From RUG14871 sp045539425 (GTDB lineage: Bacteria > Bacillota_I > Bacilli_A > Erysipelotrichales > Erysipelotrichaceae): 64,000 nucleotides of DNA. The stretch lies in contig JAZQFH010000038.1 in the NCBI GenBank assembly GCA_045539425.1, forward strand, positions 62,001 to 126,000. Reading direction: 5' to 3'. The position numbers were made by a program, and so were the translations under genes. The notes under the pieces are model-generated. The model was not told the DNA's origin, ran no database searches, and saw only the letters and a list, made by a program, of their open reading frames with translations. Positions 7,231 to 15,788 of this stretch are shown piece by piece (within the stretch, counting starts at the first letter, position 1; every line of letters starts with the position of its first letter).

Positions 7231-10215
7231 TTACAGATGGATCTGATCCATGATATGTCGGATTTGTTCTTTCGGATATTTTACCTTTTTCCTGTCATAG
7301 GTGATAAGTCCGTTCACTTCATCCTCCACGTCACTCAGCTGTGTATATACCGTGGCGCTTAAGCCTTTTTCCACGAGCGGCAGAATCTGTTCCCTGTGCA
7401 GCTTTTCAAAGGCTTCCGTGAGGTCTTCTTCCTCTTCGTATAAGGCGTAACCGTAGCCGGTATTGTTATAGACGTGTCCCGCTTCAATGCGGCTGTAGCC
7501 GCCGTATTCCGTTAAGGCGGACACTCTTGTATCCTGTTTGAATTTGATTTTCGCAAAGTAGATATGTTTACTGTTAAGATCACCCACGCCCTGATCGTGC
7601 CATCCGGAGGCATGATCCACGCTTCGGCTCGGATCCATCTCCTTCAACATCTTGTAGGCTTTCACCGCATCAAACTGACCCCAGCCTTCATTAAACGGCA
7701 CCCATAAAGCTAAGGAAACCGTATTGTATAATAGTTCCACCGTCTGTTTCAGTTCGTCATAGTACATCTGACGCCCTGCTTCGCTTTCTCTGGCAAACTT
7801 CTTATAATCATTATCCTTTAATGTCATACCGATAAACGGCAGAGCCCCGATGACGCCGAAGTCATAGGCTGTTCCTCCGTTGACCATATCCTGCCAGACC
7901 AAGATTCCAAGAGAGTCGCAGTGATAATACCAGCGTAGCGGTTCGATCTTGATATGTTTGCGAATCATATTGAAGCCCATATCCTTCACAAGCTGAATAT
8001 CGTCTATGAGCGCCTGGTCGCTGGTGGCCGTATAAAGCCCGTCGGAATAGTATCCCTGATCCAGTACGCCCTTATGGAAGTACGGTTTGTTGTTTAAACA
8101 GAGTCTTGGCAGTCCTGTTGCGTCTTTTTCAATGCTGAACTTCCGCATACCGAAGTAAGAGGTAACCGTATCCTTTTCTCCTGACACTTTCAGATCATAA
8201 AGGAACGGATCTTCCGGCGTCCACGGATGCAGCTCCCCGACTTCCATTTCAACCGTTTTGGATCCCTCTCTTTCCGCAATCTTTTTTCCCTTTGCGTAAA
8301 TCTCATAGCGGTAATTGTCTTCATTTCCTCTTACTTCAATCCGGATCTTTCCATCATCAAAGAGAGGCGTTAAGCGCAGAGAATCGATATGTTTGAGCGG
8401 TGTGCTTTCCAGCCAGACCGTCTGCCAGATGCCGCTTTGCGGAGTGTACCAGATCCCGCCGCGGTGCGAGCTCTGCTTGCCGATCGAGTAATAGGAAGTA
8501 TCACTGTAATCTTTTACCTTTACTTCCAGTACATTCTCTTCTTTCAGATACTGACTGATCTCAAAGGAGAACGGCAGATAACCGCCGGTATGACTTCCCA
8601 AAAGAGTTCCGTTGAGCGTAACTTCCGCAATCTGATCCACCGCACCGAAATGCAGGTAGACAAGACCTTCATTGAAGTCCTTCGGCAGAGCGAATGCTTT
8701 CTGATAATACAGAACATCCTCCGGTGTCACCTGTCTCATCACACCGGACAAGAGCGTTTCCGGCGAGAACGGTACGAGAATCTTCCCGTCATATGTCCCG
8801 AGAGCTTCTCCTTCCTTCCGGATCGCATAGTCCCATTCGCCGTTGAGGTTAAGATAGCTTTCCCGCTGCATCTGCGGACGCGGGTATTCTTTCAGAACAT
8901 GATTCTTATCCAGCTTCTCTCCGTAGGGGGTAAGAAGGTCCGCATGTACTTTGGCATCTTTGGCTTTTTCCTTGTTGTAGGAGTTATAAGGCAGAATCGT
9001 TAATGCCGCAATGACTGCAGCCGCCAAGAAGATCCAAGGCGTCGGGACATTCTTTACCTGTCCCATATCGATATAGGTGGCCGCAGAGTTATGAATGACA
9101 AAGGAGCCGATATACGGTCCGATAATCATCGGTAACATGACTCCGAAGATCATGCGGATACCCTGGAAGTTTCCGGCTTTCTCTTTCGGTGTTTCCGTAC
9201 GTATCGTACTGTTGACCAAGGAAGTCACCACCAGGTTTCCGCCCATCATGATCAGTCCCGCAATAATCACACCGACCGGTTTCCGGACAATAAACATCAG
9301 CAGTAAGCCAACGCAGAGAAGGATCACGGAAGGTGTGAAGAAGAGGTCTTCTCCTACCTTGCCGGCAATATTTCCGATCCATACACTGAAGATGGAAGCA
9401 CCCAGTAAGACAATGCCCAGGATCGGAGCATAGTTGGTAATGCCTAAGTAGGTTTGAATATAAATGATTAAATATGGCATGAAGATCTGGGTGGAGATGC
9501 TGAAGATCAGTAACATTCCAAAAGCCCAGTACAGTTTCTTATGCTTCAGGATTACATCTTTTTTAAACCCGTAGAAAAGATCCGTTGTTTCTTTCTTTTC
9601 CGTCTTCTCCTTCGGTAAGGTCACAAAGCTGATGATTCCGCCAAGAGACGTCAGAATACCGATAATCAGGAAGAAGGTGCTCCACTGCCCTTTCTGCGTA
9701 AAGCCGTCCAGTAAGCCGAAAACCAGTAACATCGATAAAAGCGGTAACGTCGCCAGTACCCCTTCCACCTTGGTCCTGTCTTTCTTTTCCACATTGTCCG
9801 TTACCCACGCGTTAAAAGCCGCATCGTTTCCCGTGGATCCGAAGAAGGTCATCACGCAGTCCAGAAAGACGGCAATACTGCCCGCTGCCGCGGCCGCATT
9901 CACGCCCGGCAACAGTTTCCCAACATTATTCAGATTCAAAAAGGAAAAGGCGATGACCGTAATACCCCAGATGAGATAACCGATGGAGATAAACGGCTTG
10001 CGTTTCCCCACGGCATCGCTGAGATTTCCCATTAACAGAGTCGTTACGGTAGCCGTGATGGCCGACAGGGACACCATGGCCGCAATCACATTGATATCCG
10101 TTGTCAGGGTATTGTAAACAAAGACATTGAAATACATATTTTCAATGACCCAGGCAACCTGTCCGATAAAACCGATCAGCAGTAAACTGATCCACATACG
10201 GGTAGCTTTCTTCAT
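7231..10215 (-). CDS. fused MFS (GPH-type) sugar transporter and GH2 glycoside hydrolase
   Basis: One open frame of 994 codons. Residues about 1-412 are a 12-helix glycoside-pentoside-hexuronide-type symporter, with GNLSDAVGKRKPF after TM2. After a charged linker (about 413-440), residues 445-994 are a complete short GH2 enzyme: the jelly-roll sugar-binding domain (LNLNGEWDY, SSHRGGIWYTPQSGIWQ), the Ig-like domain and the TIM barrel. The acid/base is Glu843 in VPFNEGWGQ and the nucleophile is Glu903 in TEYGGY. Because TM12 of MFS proteins ends in the cytoplasm, the enzyme should hang on the inner face. No stop or shift marks the junction. Shine-Dalgarno GAGGA. The substrate is probably a beta-galactoside or beta-glucuronide and cannot be fixed. 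The phosphatase gene follows in the same operon. Confidence 0.88.
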   Translation of the reverse strand: MKKATRMWISLLLIGFIGQVAWVIENMYFNVFVYNTLTTDINVIAAMVSLSAITATVTTLLMGNLSDAVGKRKPFISIGYLIWGITVIAFSFLNLNNVGKLLPGVNAAAAAGSIAVFLDCVMTFFGSTGNDAAFNAWVTDNVEKKDRTKVEGVLATLPLLSMLLVFGLLDGFTQKGQWSTFFLIIGILTSLGGIISFVTLPKEKTEKKETTDLFYGFKKDVILKHKKLYWAFGMLLIFSISTQIFMPYLIIYIQTYLGITNYAPILGIVLLGASIFSVWIGNIAGKVGEDLFFTPSVILLCVGLLLMFIVRKPVGVIIAGLIMMGGNLVVTSLVNSTIRTETPKEKAGNFQGIRMIFGVMLPMIIGPYIGSFVIHNSAATYIDMGQVKNVPTPWIFLAAAVIAALTILPYNSYNKEKAKDAKVHADLLTPYGEKLDKNHVLKEYPRPQMQRESYLNLNGEWDYAIRKEGEALGTYDGKILVPFSPETLLSGVMRQVTPEDVLYYQKAFALPKDFNEGLVYLHFGAVDQIAEVTLNGTLLGSHTGGYLPFSFEISQYLKEENVLEVKVKDYSDTSYYSIGKQSSHRGGIWYTPQSGIWQTVWLESTPLKHIDSLRLTPLFDDGKIRIEVRGNEDNYRYEIYAKGKKIAEREGSKTVEMEVGELHPWTPEDPFLYDLKVSGEKDTVTSYFGMRKFSIEKDATGLPRLCLNNKPYFHKGVLDQGYYSDGLYTATSDQALIDDIQLVKDMGFNMIRKHIKIEPLRWYYHCDSLGILVWQDMVNGGTAYDFGVIGALPFIGMTLKDNDYKKFARESEAGRQMYYDELKQTVELLYNTVSLALWVPFNEGWGQFDAVKAYKMLKEMDPSRSVDHASGWHDQGVGDLNSKHIYFAKIKFKQDTRVSALTEYGGYSRIEAGHVYNNTGYGYALYEEEEDLTEAFEKLHREQILPLVEKGLSATVYTQLSDVEDEVNGLITYDRKKVKYPKEQIRHIMDQIHL

Positions 10216-10244
10216 GATATGATCCTCTTTTATTCCTTATAAAA

Positions 10245-10253
10245 ATTATAGCA
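10245..10253 (-). promoter_or_regulatory. extended -10 promoter of the MFS-GH2 operon
   Basis: TGCTATAAT on the minus strand is a perfect extended -10 element about 30 bp before the ATG. No good -35 box is visible, so an activator may be needed. Confidence 0.65.
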
Positions 10254-10333
10254 CGTGACTTTTCTTTCTTTGGAAGAAAGCATAAAAGATACACACGGAT
10301 GCGAGGAAACAGAGCAGAAGGATAAGGAAAAAT

Positions 10334-10362
10334 AGTGAAGCAATAGTGAAGATACAGTGAAG
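10334..10362. promoter_or_regulatory. three AGTGAAG repeats at exact 11-bp spacing
   Basis: AGTGAAG begins at 10334, 10345 and 10356 (CTTCACT on the minus strand), 85-115 bp upstream of the -10 box of the MFS-GH2 operon. Direct heptamers one helical turn apart are the usual layout of OmpR/PhoB-type response-regulator boxes. Confidence 0.65.
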
Positions 10363-10396
10363 TTTTTCAGATGAGTGATTACACCAAAGAACATAA

Positions 10397-10440
10397 AAAA
10401 GAGATCGTGAACCTGCTTAGCCGGTAACACGGTCTCTTTT
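10397..10440 (-). terminator. terminator of the GNAT gene, overlapping its 3' end
   Basis: A 13-bp stem AAAAGAGATCGTG / CACGGTCTCTTTT with one wobble encloses the stop codon at 10417. T6 follows on the minus strand. Confidence 0.75.
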
Positions 10441-10869
10441 GCTGAATCTCTTCATTTTCACATGCGGGATGCCGTCTTCCAGGAACTCTTCCGAGCAGAT
10501 TTCAAACCCGTATTTCTCATAGAATCCGACGGCATACACCTGGGCTTCCATGACGATTTCCTTCGGCTGTAGCCGCTCTTCGATCACCGGAAGGCTGCAT
10601 TCCATCAGCTTTCCGCCATACCCTTTCCCGTGCTCCCTTGTAACAACTCTTCCGATCTGATAAACACCTTCACTGAGCGGAAAGACGCGGAGATATGCCT
10701 CAATCCGGTTTTCAACATTCATGTTGAAATGCAAAGCATCATAGTCAATTCCGTCAATATCCGGATAGACGCAGTTCTGCTCCACCACAAAGACGTCTGA
10801 GCGGAGTTTTAAGATTTCATACAGTTCACGATTGCTCAATTCTTCAAACGTCTTTACAACCAGTTCCAT
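10417..10869 (-). CDS. GNAT-family N-acetyltransferase, ElaA-like
   Basis: 150 residues from the ATG at 10869, which has GAGAGGT 5 bases upstream; the longer frame to 11121 runs across the divergent promoter region. The ElaA-type GNAT fold shows ELYEILKLRSDVFVVEQ at the N-terminus. The acetyl-CoA loop is GRVVTREHGKGYGGKLM (V-x-x-x-x-R/Q-G-x-G-x-G/A form), and FYEKYGFE near the C-terminus is the usual last helix and strand. Such enzymes acetylate amines with acetyl-CoA in the cytoplasm; the substrate is unknown. It is monocistronic and transcribed divergently from the MBL-fold gene. Confidence 0.88.
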   Translation of the reverse strand: MELVVKTFEELSNRELYEILKLRSDVFVVEQNCVYPDIDGIDYDALHFNMNVENRIEAYLRVFPLSEGVYQIGRVVTREHGKGYGGKLMECSLPVIEERLQPKEIVMEAQVYAVGFYEKYGFEICSEEFLEDGIPHVKMKRFSKRDRVTG

Positions 10870-10963
10870 TGTGACCTCTCTCTTTTTGCGGTATTGCTTC
10901 CTGTATCGTATTGTACCATATCCGCAATCATCTTCCTTCAAACTTACCTGCAGAATCAGGGAA

Positions 10964-10972
10964 TGATATAAT
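10964..10972 (+). promoter_or_regulatory. extended -10 promoter giving a leaderless MBL transcript
   Basis: TGATATAAT (TG 10964-10965, TATAAT 10967-10972) ends 7 bases before the ATG at 10980, with no Shine-Dalgarno between. Initiation 6-8 bases after the -10 box would place the start codon at the 5' end of the mRNA. Confidence 0.65.
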
Positions 10973-10979
10973 AAATGTA

Positions 10980-11753
10980 ATGAAACTGACCATGCTTGGA
11001 ACCGGTCACGCCATGGTGACCAACTGCTATAATACCTGCTTCCTCCTCTCAGATGAGAATGGAACTTTTCTTGTGGATACGGGAGGCGGAAACGGTATTC
11101 TGAAACAGCTGAAAGCCGCAAATGTCTCTTACCGCGACCTGAATGCCATCTTCATCACGCACAAACATATCGATCACCTTTTGGGGATCTACTGGCTTTT
11201 ACGTCAGTATTCCGTCGGTAAGGATGACTATTTTGTCACACTCTACTCCCATACGGAAGTTATAGAGCTGATTCAAAGGCAGATGCAGGAACTTTTCAAT
11301 GAGAAGCAATTGGAGCGGATCTGCCGCAGAGTCCGCTTTGAAACGGTTCAGCATCATGAGACCGTCAGCATTATCGGACATCCGGTCACCTTCTTTGACA
11401 CGCACTCCACACAAGTGACTCAGTATGGCTTTGTGATGGAACTCAGCGAAGGAAAACACCTGTGCTGCTTAGGAGATGTTCCGTACAATGAAAGCGAGCG
11501 GGAATACGCATATCAGGCGGAATGGCTGATGCATGAAGCTTTTACCGTTTCCGGGGAGTATCGCGGCTATCACGCCACGGTCCGCACTGCCGCACAGAAT
11601 GCGGAAGCTCTCAAGGCGAAGAATCTGATCATCTATCATACGGAAGACAGCAATCTATCCCAACGCAAGGAAATCTACGGAGAAAGAGCACAAAGCTACT
11701 ATCACGGAAACATCTTTCTTCCGTCCGATTTGGAAACCATCGAACTCACTTAA
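10980..11753 (+). CDS. MBL-fold metallo-hydrolase, RNase Z-like
   Basis: 257 residues from the ATG at 10980 (MKLTMLGTGHA), where homology to the fold begins. The leading strand and GTGHAMVTNCYNT match the RNase Z/ElaC branch of the superfamily. The metal site THKHIDH gives His-x-His-x-Asp-His, and further ligands include the LGDVPYNE Asp, HEAF and a late YHTED. It could be an RNase Z-like nuclease or a small phosphodiesterase. It lacks the long flexible exosite arm, so tRNA processing is doubtful. The transcript appears leaderless. It is flanked by a bidirectional terminator. Confidence 0.8.
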   Translation: MKLTMLGTGHAMVTNCYNTCFLLSDENGTFLVDTGGGNGILKQLKAANVSYRDLNAIFITHKHIDHLLGIYWLLRQYSVGKDDYFVTLYSHTEVIELIQRQMQELFNEKQLERICRRVRFETVQHHETVSIIGHPVTFFDTHSTQVTQYGFVMELSEGKHLCCLGDVPYNESEREYAYQAEWLMHEAFTVSGEYRGYHATVRTAAQNAEALKAKNLIIYHTEDSNLSQRKEIYGERAQSYYHGNIFLPSDLETIELT

Positions 11754-11780
11754 AAACCGGCTTTTGCCGGTTCTTTTCTT
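11754..11780. terminator. bidirectional terminator
   Basis: The 7-bp stem AACCGGC / GCCGGTT around TTTT is followed by a T-rich tract on the plus strand and TTTAA on the minus strand. It lies between convergent genes. Confidence 0.8.
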
Positions 11781-11781
11781 T

Positions 11782-12774
11782 TTATTCTTCTTTGGGTAAG
11801 ACGGCACACAGGATCATCCAGAAAACCGCCTTCAATAGATACAGGATCTTTGCGAAAGACGGTACAAACATTTCTGCCGTATTTTCCATTAATGCCAGAC
11901 TCATCCCGCTGTACGGATTGATGACTTCATAGGCAATTCCGCCAGCTCTTCCGATTCCGCTTAAGTGCTCTGGATTTTCCAAAAGCTCCGGCGCAAATTC
12001 TTCTCCGTCAATGACCATAACGTTTTTCTCTTCGTCATAGTATGCTTCCCCGCTGTATCCTTCCTGTAAGATTTCCGGATGCAGCTGATAGACGTACTCA
12101 AAGCTGTCCACTTTTTCCGGACTGTACAGTTTTGCCTCAATCAAGCTTCCGAAAAGGAAGAGCGCATAAATCAGAGGAACCGCAACGATTGCCGGAATGA
12201 CTTTCACAGGCAATACTGCCAGCAGGAAACCGAGTGTACATCCTCCTGCCGCAATACAGCAGACACCCAAAAGAGCGGAAAGTACGGAAAACATGGTAAA
12301 CGGCATATGGCTGATGCCGTGTCCGGCGTACACAACGCCTACATAGATTCCAAACAGAACAAATGCGGAGAGAACGACAGACAAAGCGTGCCCCTTCCGC
12401 AAATCACCAAAGCGCAGAAAAAGCGGGAAGGCCAGTAAAGCGTGAACCATCATAAGATAGACCAGACCGCTGCTTAGAATAAAGCGGTCGATCTTTAACA
12501 GACTCTCACTTAAAAAACTCTGCAGTAAGATTTCCTTATTCGCATCGGTGGAAAGGATCTCCGCACCGAATCCCAGAGAGGCATTGATGCCGTCATCATA
12601 GTTCAAAACCGCTTTGATTCCGTTACTCAGGTCAGCATTTACGATCTGCTGATAGGCTACGCCAAGGGAACGGACTGCCTCATATGTTCGGTAAAGAACA
12701 TATCCGAAAGCCGTAACAGCCAAAAGTGTCATAAGAAGGCTGAATGATGACAAATACGATTTTTTCTGTCTCAT
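11782..12774 (-). CDS. multi-pass membrane protein, unknown function
   Basis: Not recognised. 330 residues: an N-terminal helix (about 10-30), an extracytoplasmic segment (30-100), a core of about four to five membrane helices (100-215), a second soluble segment (215-300) and a final C-terminal helix (305-325). There is no signal peptidase or lipobox motif and no catalytic signature. It is monocistronic, between the terminator at 11754 and the esterase operon. Confidence 0.7.
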   Translation of the reverse strand: MRQKKSYLSSFSLLMTLLAVTAFGYVLYRTYEAVRSLGVAYQQIVNADLSNGIKAVLNYDDGINASLGFGAEILSTDANKEILLQSFLSESLLKIDRFILSSGLVYLMMVHALLAFPLFLRFGDLRKGHALSVVLSAFVLFGIYVGVVYAGHGISHMPFTMFSVLSALLGVCCIAAGGCTLGFLLAVLPVKVIPAIVAVPLIYALFLFGSLIEAKLYSPEKVDSFEYVYQLHPEILQEGYSGEAYYDEEKNVMVIDGEEFAPELLENPEHLSGIGRAGGIAYEVINPYSGMSLALMENTAEMFVPSFAKILYLLKAVFWMILCAVLPKEE

Positions 12775-12828
12775 GACTCCATTATATCCAAAAGGGATGC
12801 CGCTTCATAGCGCTCATCTCCTTTCTTT

Positions 12829-13959
12829 CTATTCTCCAACCAGTTTCTTCAAATCAAAGTTATCCGCCATTACGCTGCCGCCCAGATGATTCGGGTGCAA
12901 ATGGTCGCCCTGATGCAGTCCTTCCTTGAAGAACATGCCTTCTTCGTCGTAGTCCCGTACGGCTTCTTCCTGATCCACCAGATCATCGAAGATGTCCGCC
13001 GAGCGAATCCACTCGTTAAACAGAAGCCGTTGCTCTTCCATCTCCTTGGTGAAGACACCCATCGTTCTGGCTACCTTCACTCTTGGAGTAATCGTTGTCA
13101 TGATGACTCTGATTCCCCGCTTATGAAGCTCGTTAACGATATTAGTAACTGCCTCCTTATAATTGTCCAGATTGATGATGTCCTTTGTTTTCTCATCATA
13201 ATAGGAAACATCATTCACGCCCAGGGCCAGTATCACGCTTTGAATCTTTTCAAAGTCCAGTACGTCGCGCGCAAACCTTGTGACACCCTTATCCCCGAAC
13301 ATGATGCCGAAGAAGCTGTCCGGCTCATATAAGAGGCAGTTTCCGCTGATTCCGGAATTCATCAGCAGATACTTTCCGTCATATTCGCGGTACAGTCTGC
13401 GGTTTAAGGGCTTGCAGTAGCGGTTCATGGAAGTGATGCTGTCACCAAACGCCACGATCACTTCATGTTCCTCTTCACTCAACACCTCAATACGCTCAAT
13501 CGCCGGAATGGGATTATAGGAGCCGATCTTCTGGGCAATGGTTGGTTTCTTCTGAATGAGCCGCGCATCATGAGTATGATTCCCGTTCATCACCACGGCT
13601 CCTTCTTCGATCATGTTACCGTCAATGATGCTGTTTTCATAATAGATACGGATTTCCGCTTCCGTGGCTTTTTCAACATGAATGTTGAACGGATCCGTAA
13701 GAATCTGCTCTCCTGCCGAAATGCGGAAAGCTTTCTCTCCGTGATAAGTCAGATCATAAATCTGGTGTTTATATACAAATGTCAGAGCGCCAATCGCAGC
13801 CGCTTCCTTGCCGAAAAGGTTGCTTAGGCGGACGCGCACTGCCGTTCCGCTTGCATAGATGGGAAACGTAAATCCCGCCGTTTTCTTTTTCCCAATCATC
13901 TTCCCGTCAAATAACATACGGGTCATTGCCTGATGCCATACCGGTGTCCAGCTGCTCAT
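12829..13959 (-). CDS. SGNH/GDSL-family hydrolase
   Basis: 376 residues. The N-terminal 160 form a beta-rich accessory domain; the catalytic domain starts at VIVAFGDSITS with nucleophile Ser174. Block II Gly is in SGISGN, block III is LGVNDV and block V is DHLHPNHLGG with the catalytic Asp and His near the C-terminus. The architecture fits carbohydrate esterases that remove acetyl groups from sugars or glycans. No signal peptide, so it acts in the cytoplasm. It is the third gene of an operon, overlapping the deacetylase stop by ATGA (13956-13959). Confidence 0.85.
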   Translation of the reverse strand: MSSWTPVWHQAMTRMLFDGKMIGKKKTAGFTFPIYASGTAVRVRLSNLFGKEAAAIGALTFVYKHQIYDLTYHGEKAFRISAGEQILTDPFNIHVEKATEAEIRIYYENSIIDGNMIEEGAVVMNGNHTHDARLIQKKPTIAQKIGSYNPIPAIERIEVLSEEEHEVIVAFGDSITSMNRYCKPLNRRLYREYDGKYLLMNSGISGNCLLYEPDSFFGIMFGDKGVTRFARDVLDFEKIQSVILALGVNDVSYYDEKTKDIINLDNYKEAVTNIVNELHKRGIRVIMTTITPRVKVARTMGVFTKEMEEQRLLFNEWIRSADIFDDLVDQEEAVRDYDEEGMFFKEGLHQGDHLHPNHLGGSVMADNFDLKKLVGE

Positions 13960-14720
13960 TTCTGATTCCTCTTATGCGCTTCAAAGGCGTCTTTTGTCGA
14001 GCAGCAGATGATATCGCCTGCTGCCGATACTTTCTGACAGATCTTTTCAAACTTCACCCAGTTGCTCTCCTTGGTGCCGAAGTCAAATTCGTAGCCGTGC
14101 GCAAACATGAGGAAGAACATGTCGTCGTCCCTTGGTGTTGCCGCAATAAACTGATCAATGAGTGCCATGGCATTCTTCTTAATATGCCAGCATGTCAGCG
14201 GCAAGTGATACGGATCGCTCGGGAAGCGGAAGGAAGTGTCACTCCCGACCACTCTGGCATATTCAATTCCCGCTTCTTTGAATAACGGAATGCAGGCGTC
14301 GTTGACGGCACCGTAAGGATAGACAAAGCCGACCGTCTTCTGATGAAATTTCTCATTCAGATTTCTGACATCCTCCAGAATCTGTCTTCTGAGCTCCGCT
14401 TCATCGCACTTTTTCATGTTCTTATGTTCTAAAGAGTGCGATGCGATCTCAAAGCCTTCATAGACTTTCACCACTTCATCTTCCGAAATGCGGAAGTGCT
14501 CCGCATGGGGCAGAAGATGGAAACGGCTGTTCTGAAATTGCTCAAGCGGCACTTCACTCATGCCGAGATTCCCGATTCTGCCTTCCATGGTCTTTTCCCC
14601 GTACAAGCCGGAGTTTAAATTGAAGGTGGCTCCCATGTTATATTTCTTTAAGATCTCGATGATTTTTTTATCCTGCTCGAGTCCGTCGTCGATATTCCAG
14701 ACAAAATATTTATGATACAT
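13956..14720 (-). CDS. polysaccharide deacetylase (NodB-like) family protein
   Basis: 254 residues with the NodB-homology fold. Motif 1 is NIDDG (catalytic and metal Asp11/Asp12), motif 2 is SHSLEHKN (metal His pair near residue 93) and motif 3 is FVYPYGAVND. It has no signal peptide, so it probably deacetylates a small intracellular N- or O-acetylated sugar, not the cell wall. GGGGG is its Shine-Dalgarno. It starts 2 bases after the alpha/beta hydrolase stop and overlaps the SGNH gene by 4 bases. The three genes together read as a deacylation operon. Confidence 0.85.
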   Translation of the reverse strand: MYHKYFVWNIDDGLEQDKKIIEILKKYNMGATFNLNSGLYGEKTMEGRIGNLGMSEVPLEQFQNSRFHLLPHAEHFRISEDEVVKVYEGFEIASHSLEHKNMKKCDEAELRRQILEDVRNLNEKFHQKTVGFVYPYGAVNDACIPLFKEAGIEYARVVGSDTSFRFPSDPYHLPLTCWHIKKNAMALIDQFIAATPRDDDMFFLMFAHGYEFDFGTKESNWVKFEKICQKVSAAGDIICCSTKDAFEAHKRNQK

Positions 14721-14722
14721 GT

Positions 14723-15619
14723 CTATTCCCCCTGATATTTCTTAAAGAAGGCATCCATACGCGCATAGACTTCCCGGCTTTCCGGATAGTCCGGATACAT
14801 CACGCTGAAAACGTGAACGAGCTGGCGTTCCGTTCCCTTGGCATACTCATAAAATGCATGCTCATTGCCGTATTTTTCCAATAGTTTGTTAAACTCCAGG
14901 GAATCCTTGCGGATCATATCTTCAATACTGGTAAACTGTACGATTGGAGGCAGCTTGCCTTCCGCTAACATTAAGGAAGGTTTCCTTAAATACTTCTCAT
15001 AGGCTTTGCCTTTATCTTCCTTGGAACAGATGACGCTATTCAATGAGAAGAGAATATCTTTCCGCTGTGTTTCCAGCATGATGGAAATCATGGCTGCGGC
15101 TTTAATATCCAGAAAGCTTCCTTCGATGCCGAATTCCTTCTGCAGTTTTTCATTGTTATTGAGTGCGAGCGCAAAGAAGGTCAGTAATGCGCCTGCCGAG
15201 TCCCCGGACAGATAGAGTTTCTCTAAGTTGATGCCGAGCTCTTCCGCATGCGCCTTGATGTAGCGCAGTGCCTTCATGATGTCGTCCACCTGATGCCATA
15301 AGTCCGTCTCCGGTACTCTGCGATAGGAAAGGCTTACCACCGTATAGCCCATCTTGGCAATTTCATAGTTGAAATGTCTGTTGACTTCCTTATAGGACGC
15401 AAACAAGCCGCCCCCGTGGATATTGATCATGACCGGATCGTCTTTCGAGCCGTCTTTTCTTTTGTAGATATCAAACAGATGCCCCTGATCACCGTCATCA
15501 TCATACGGGATATCCTTCAAAAGTTCCAGCATGGAGATATCGGGATGTTGTTTGGCAATCCGCTTGGCATCTCCGCTTTCAAAGATGTGTCGCCATAGTA
15601 ATACGCCTGCTTTTGACAT
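14723..15619 (-). CDS. alpha/beta hydrolase, HSL-type esterase
   Basis: 298 residues from the ATG at 15619. GAGGA lies 8-9 bases upstream, whereas the alternative ATG at 15634 sits inside that Shine-Dalgarno. The oxyanion-hole motif is HGGG (68-71) and the nucleophile elbow is GDSAG with Ser141. The late His would be in the QLVHVF segment. The family hydrolyses short acyl esters, for example acetylated sugars. First gene of the three-gene esterase/deacetylase operon; a -10 box TATAAT lies near 15655-15660 on the minus strand. Confidence 0.85.
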   Translation of the reverse strand: MSKAGVLLWRHIFESGDAKRIAKQHPDISMLELLKDIPYDDDGDQGHLFDIYKRKDGSKDDPVMINIHGGGLFASYKEVNRHFNYEIAKMGYTVVSLSYRRVPETDLWHQVDDIMKALRYIKAHAEELGINLEKLYLSGDSAGALLTFFALALNNNEKLQKEFGIEGSFLDIKAAAMISIMLETQRKDILFSLNSVICSKEDKGKAYEKYLRKPSLMLAEGKLPPIVQFTSIEDMIRKDSLEFNKLLEKYGNEHAFYEYAKGTERQLVHVFSVMYPDYPESREVYARMDAFFKKYQGE

Positions 15620-15729
15620 AATTGTTTTCCTCATTTAACAGTATTCTTTCCCTCATTATACTATAGAAACCCTCCGCAATTATCTTTGCCTATCTGCCGT
15701 TTCTGCATATTTTTTCACCGTTTGAATTA

Positions 15730-15738
15730 TGCTAAAAT
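15730..15738 (+). promoter_or_regulatory. extended -10 promoter of the HAD gene
   Basis: TGCTAAAAT at 15730-15738. Transcription should start near 15745, at the first bases of the 5' UTR hairpin. Confidence 0.65.
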
Positions 15739-15743
15739 ACCTA

Positions 15744-15772
15744 AAGCAATATCATCGGAAATGATATTGCTT
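15744..15772 (+). promoter_or_regulatory. 5' UTR hairpin just before the Shine-Dalgarno
   Basis: A perfect 12-bp stem AAGCAATATCAT / ATGATATTGCTT with loop CGGAA ends one base before GGAGGA (15774-15779). It would sit at the very 5' end of the mRNA: an RNA stabiliser, or a translation-control hairpin or operator. Confidence 0.7.
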
Positions 15773-15788
15773 CGGAGGAAATATACCA

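Noticed and set aside
9089..9382. 97-codon ORF inside the MFS-GH2 fusion
   Set aside because: Out-of-frame shadow of the fusion gene.
7231..10215. Reading the fusion as two genes with a missed stop
   Set aside because: No stop or internal Shine-Dalgarno with a start codon was found at the linker; the frame is continuous.
10230..10430. 66-codon minus-strand ORF
   Set aside because: It overlaps the promoter, the heptamer repeats and a terminator, with no Shine-Dalgarno.
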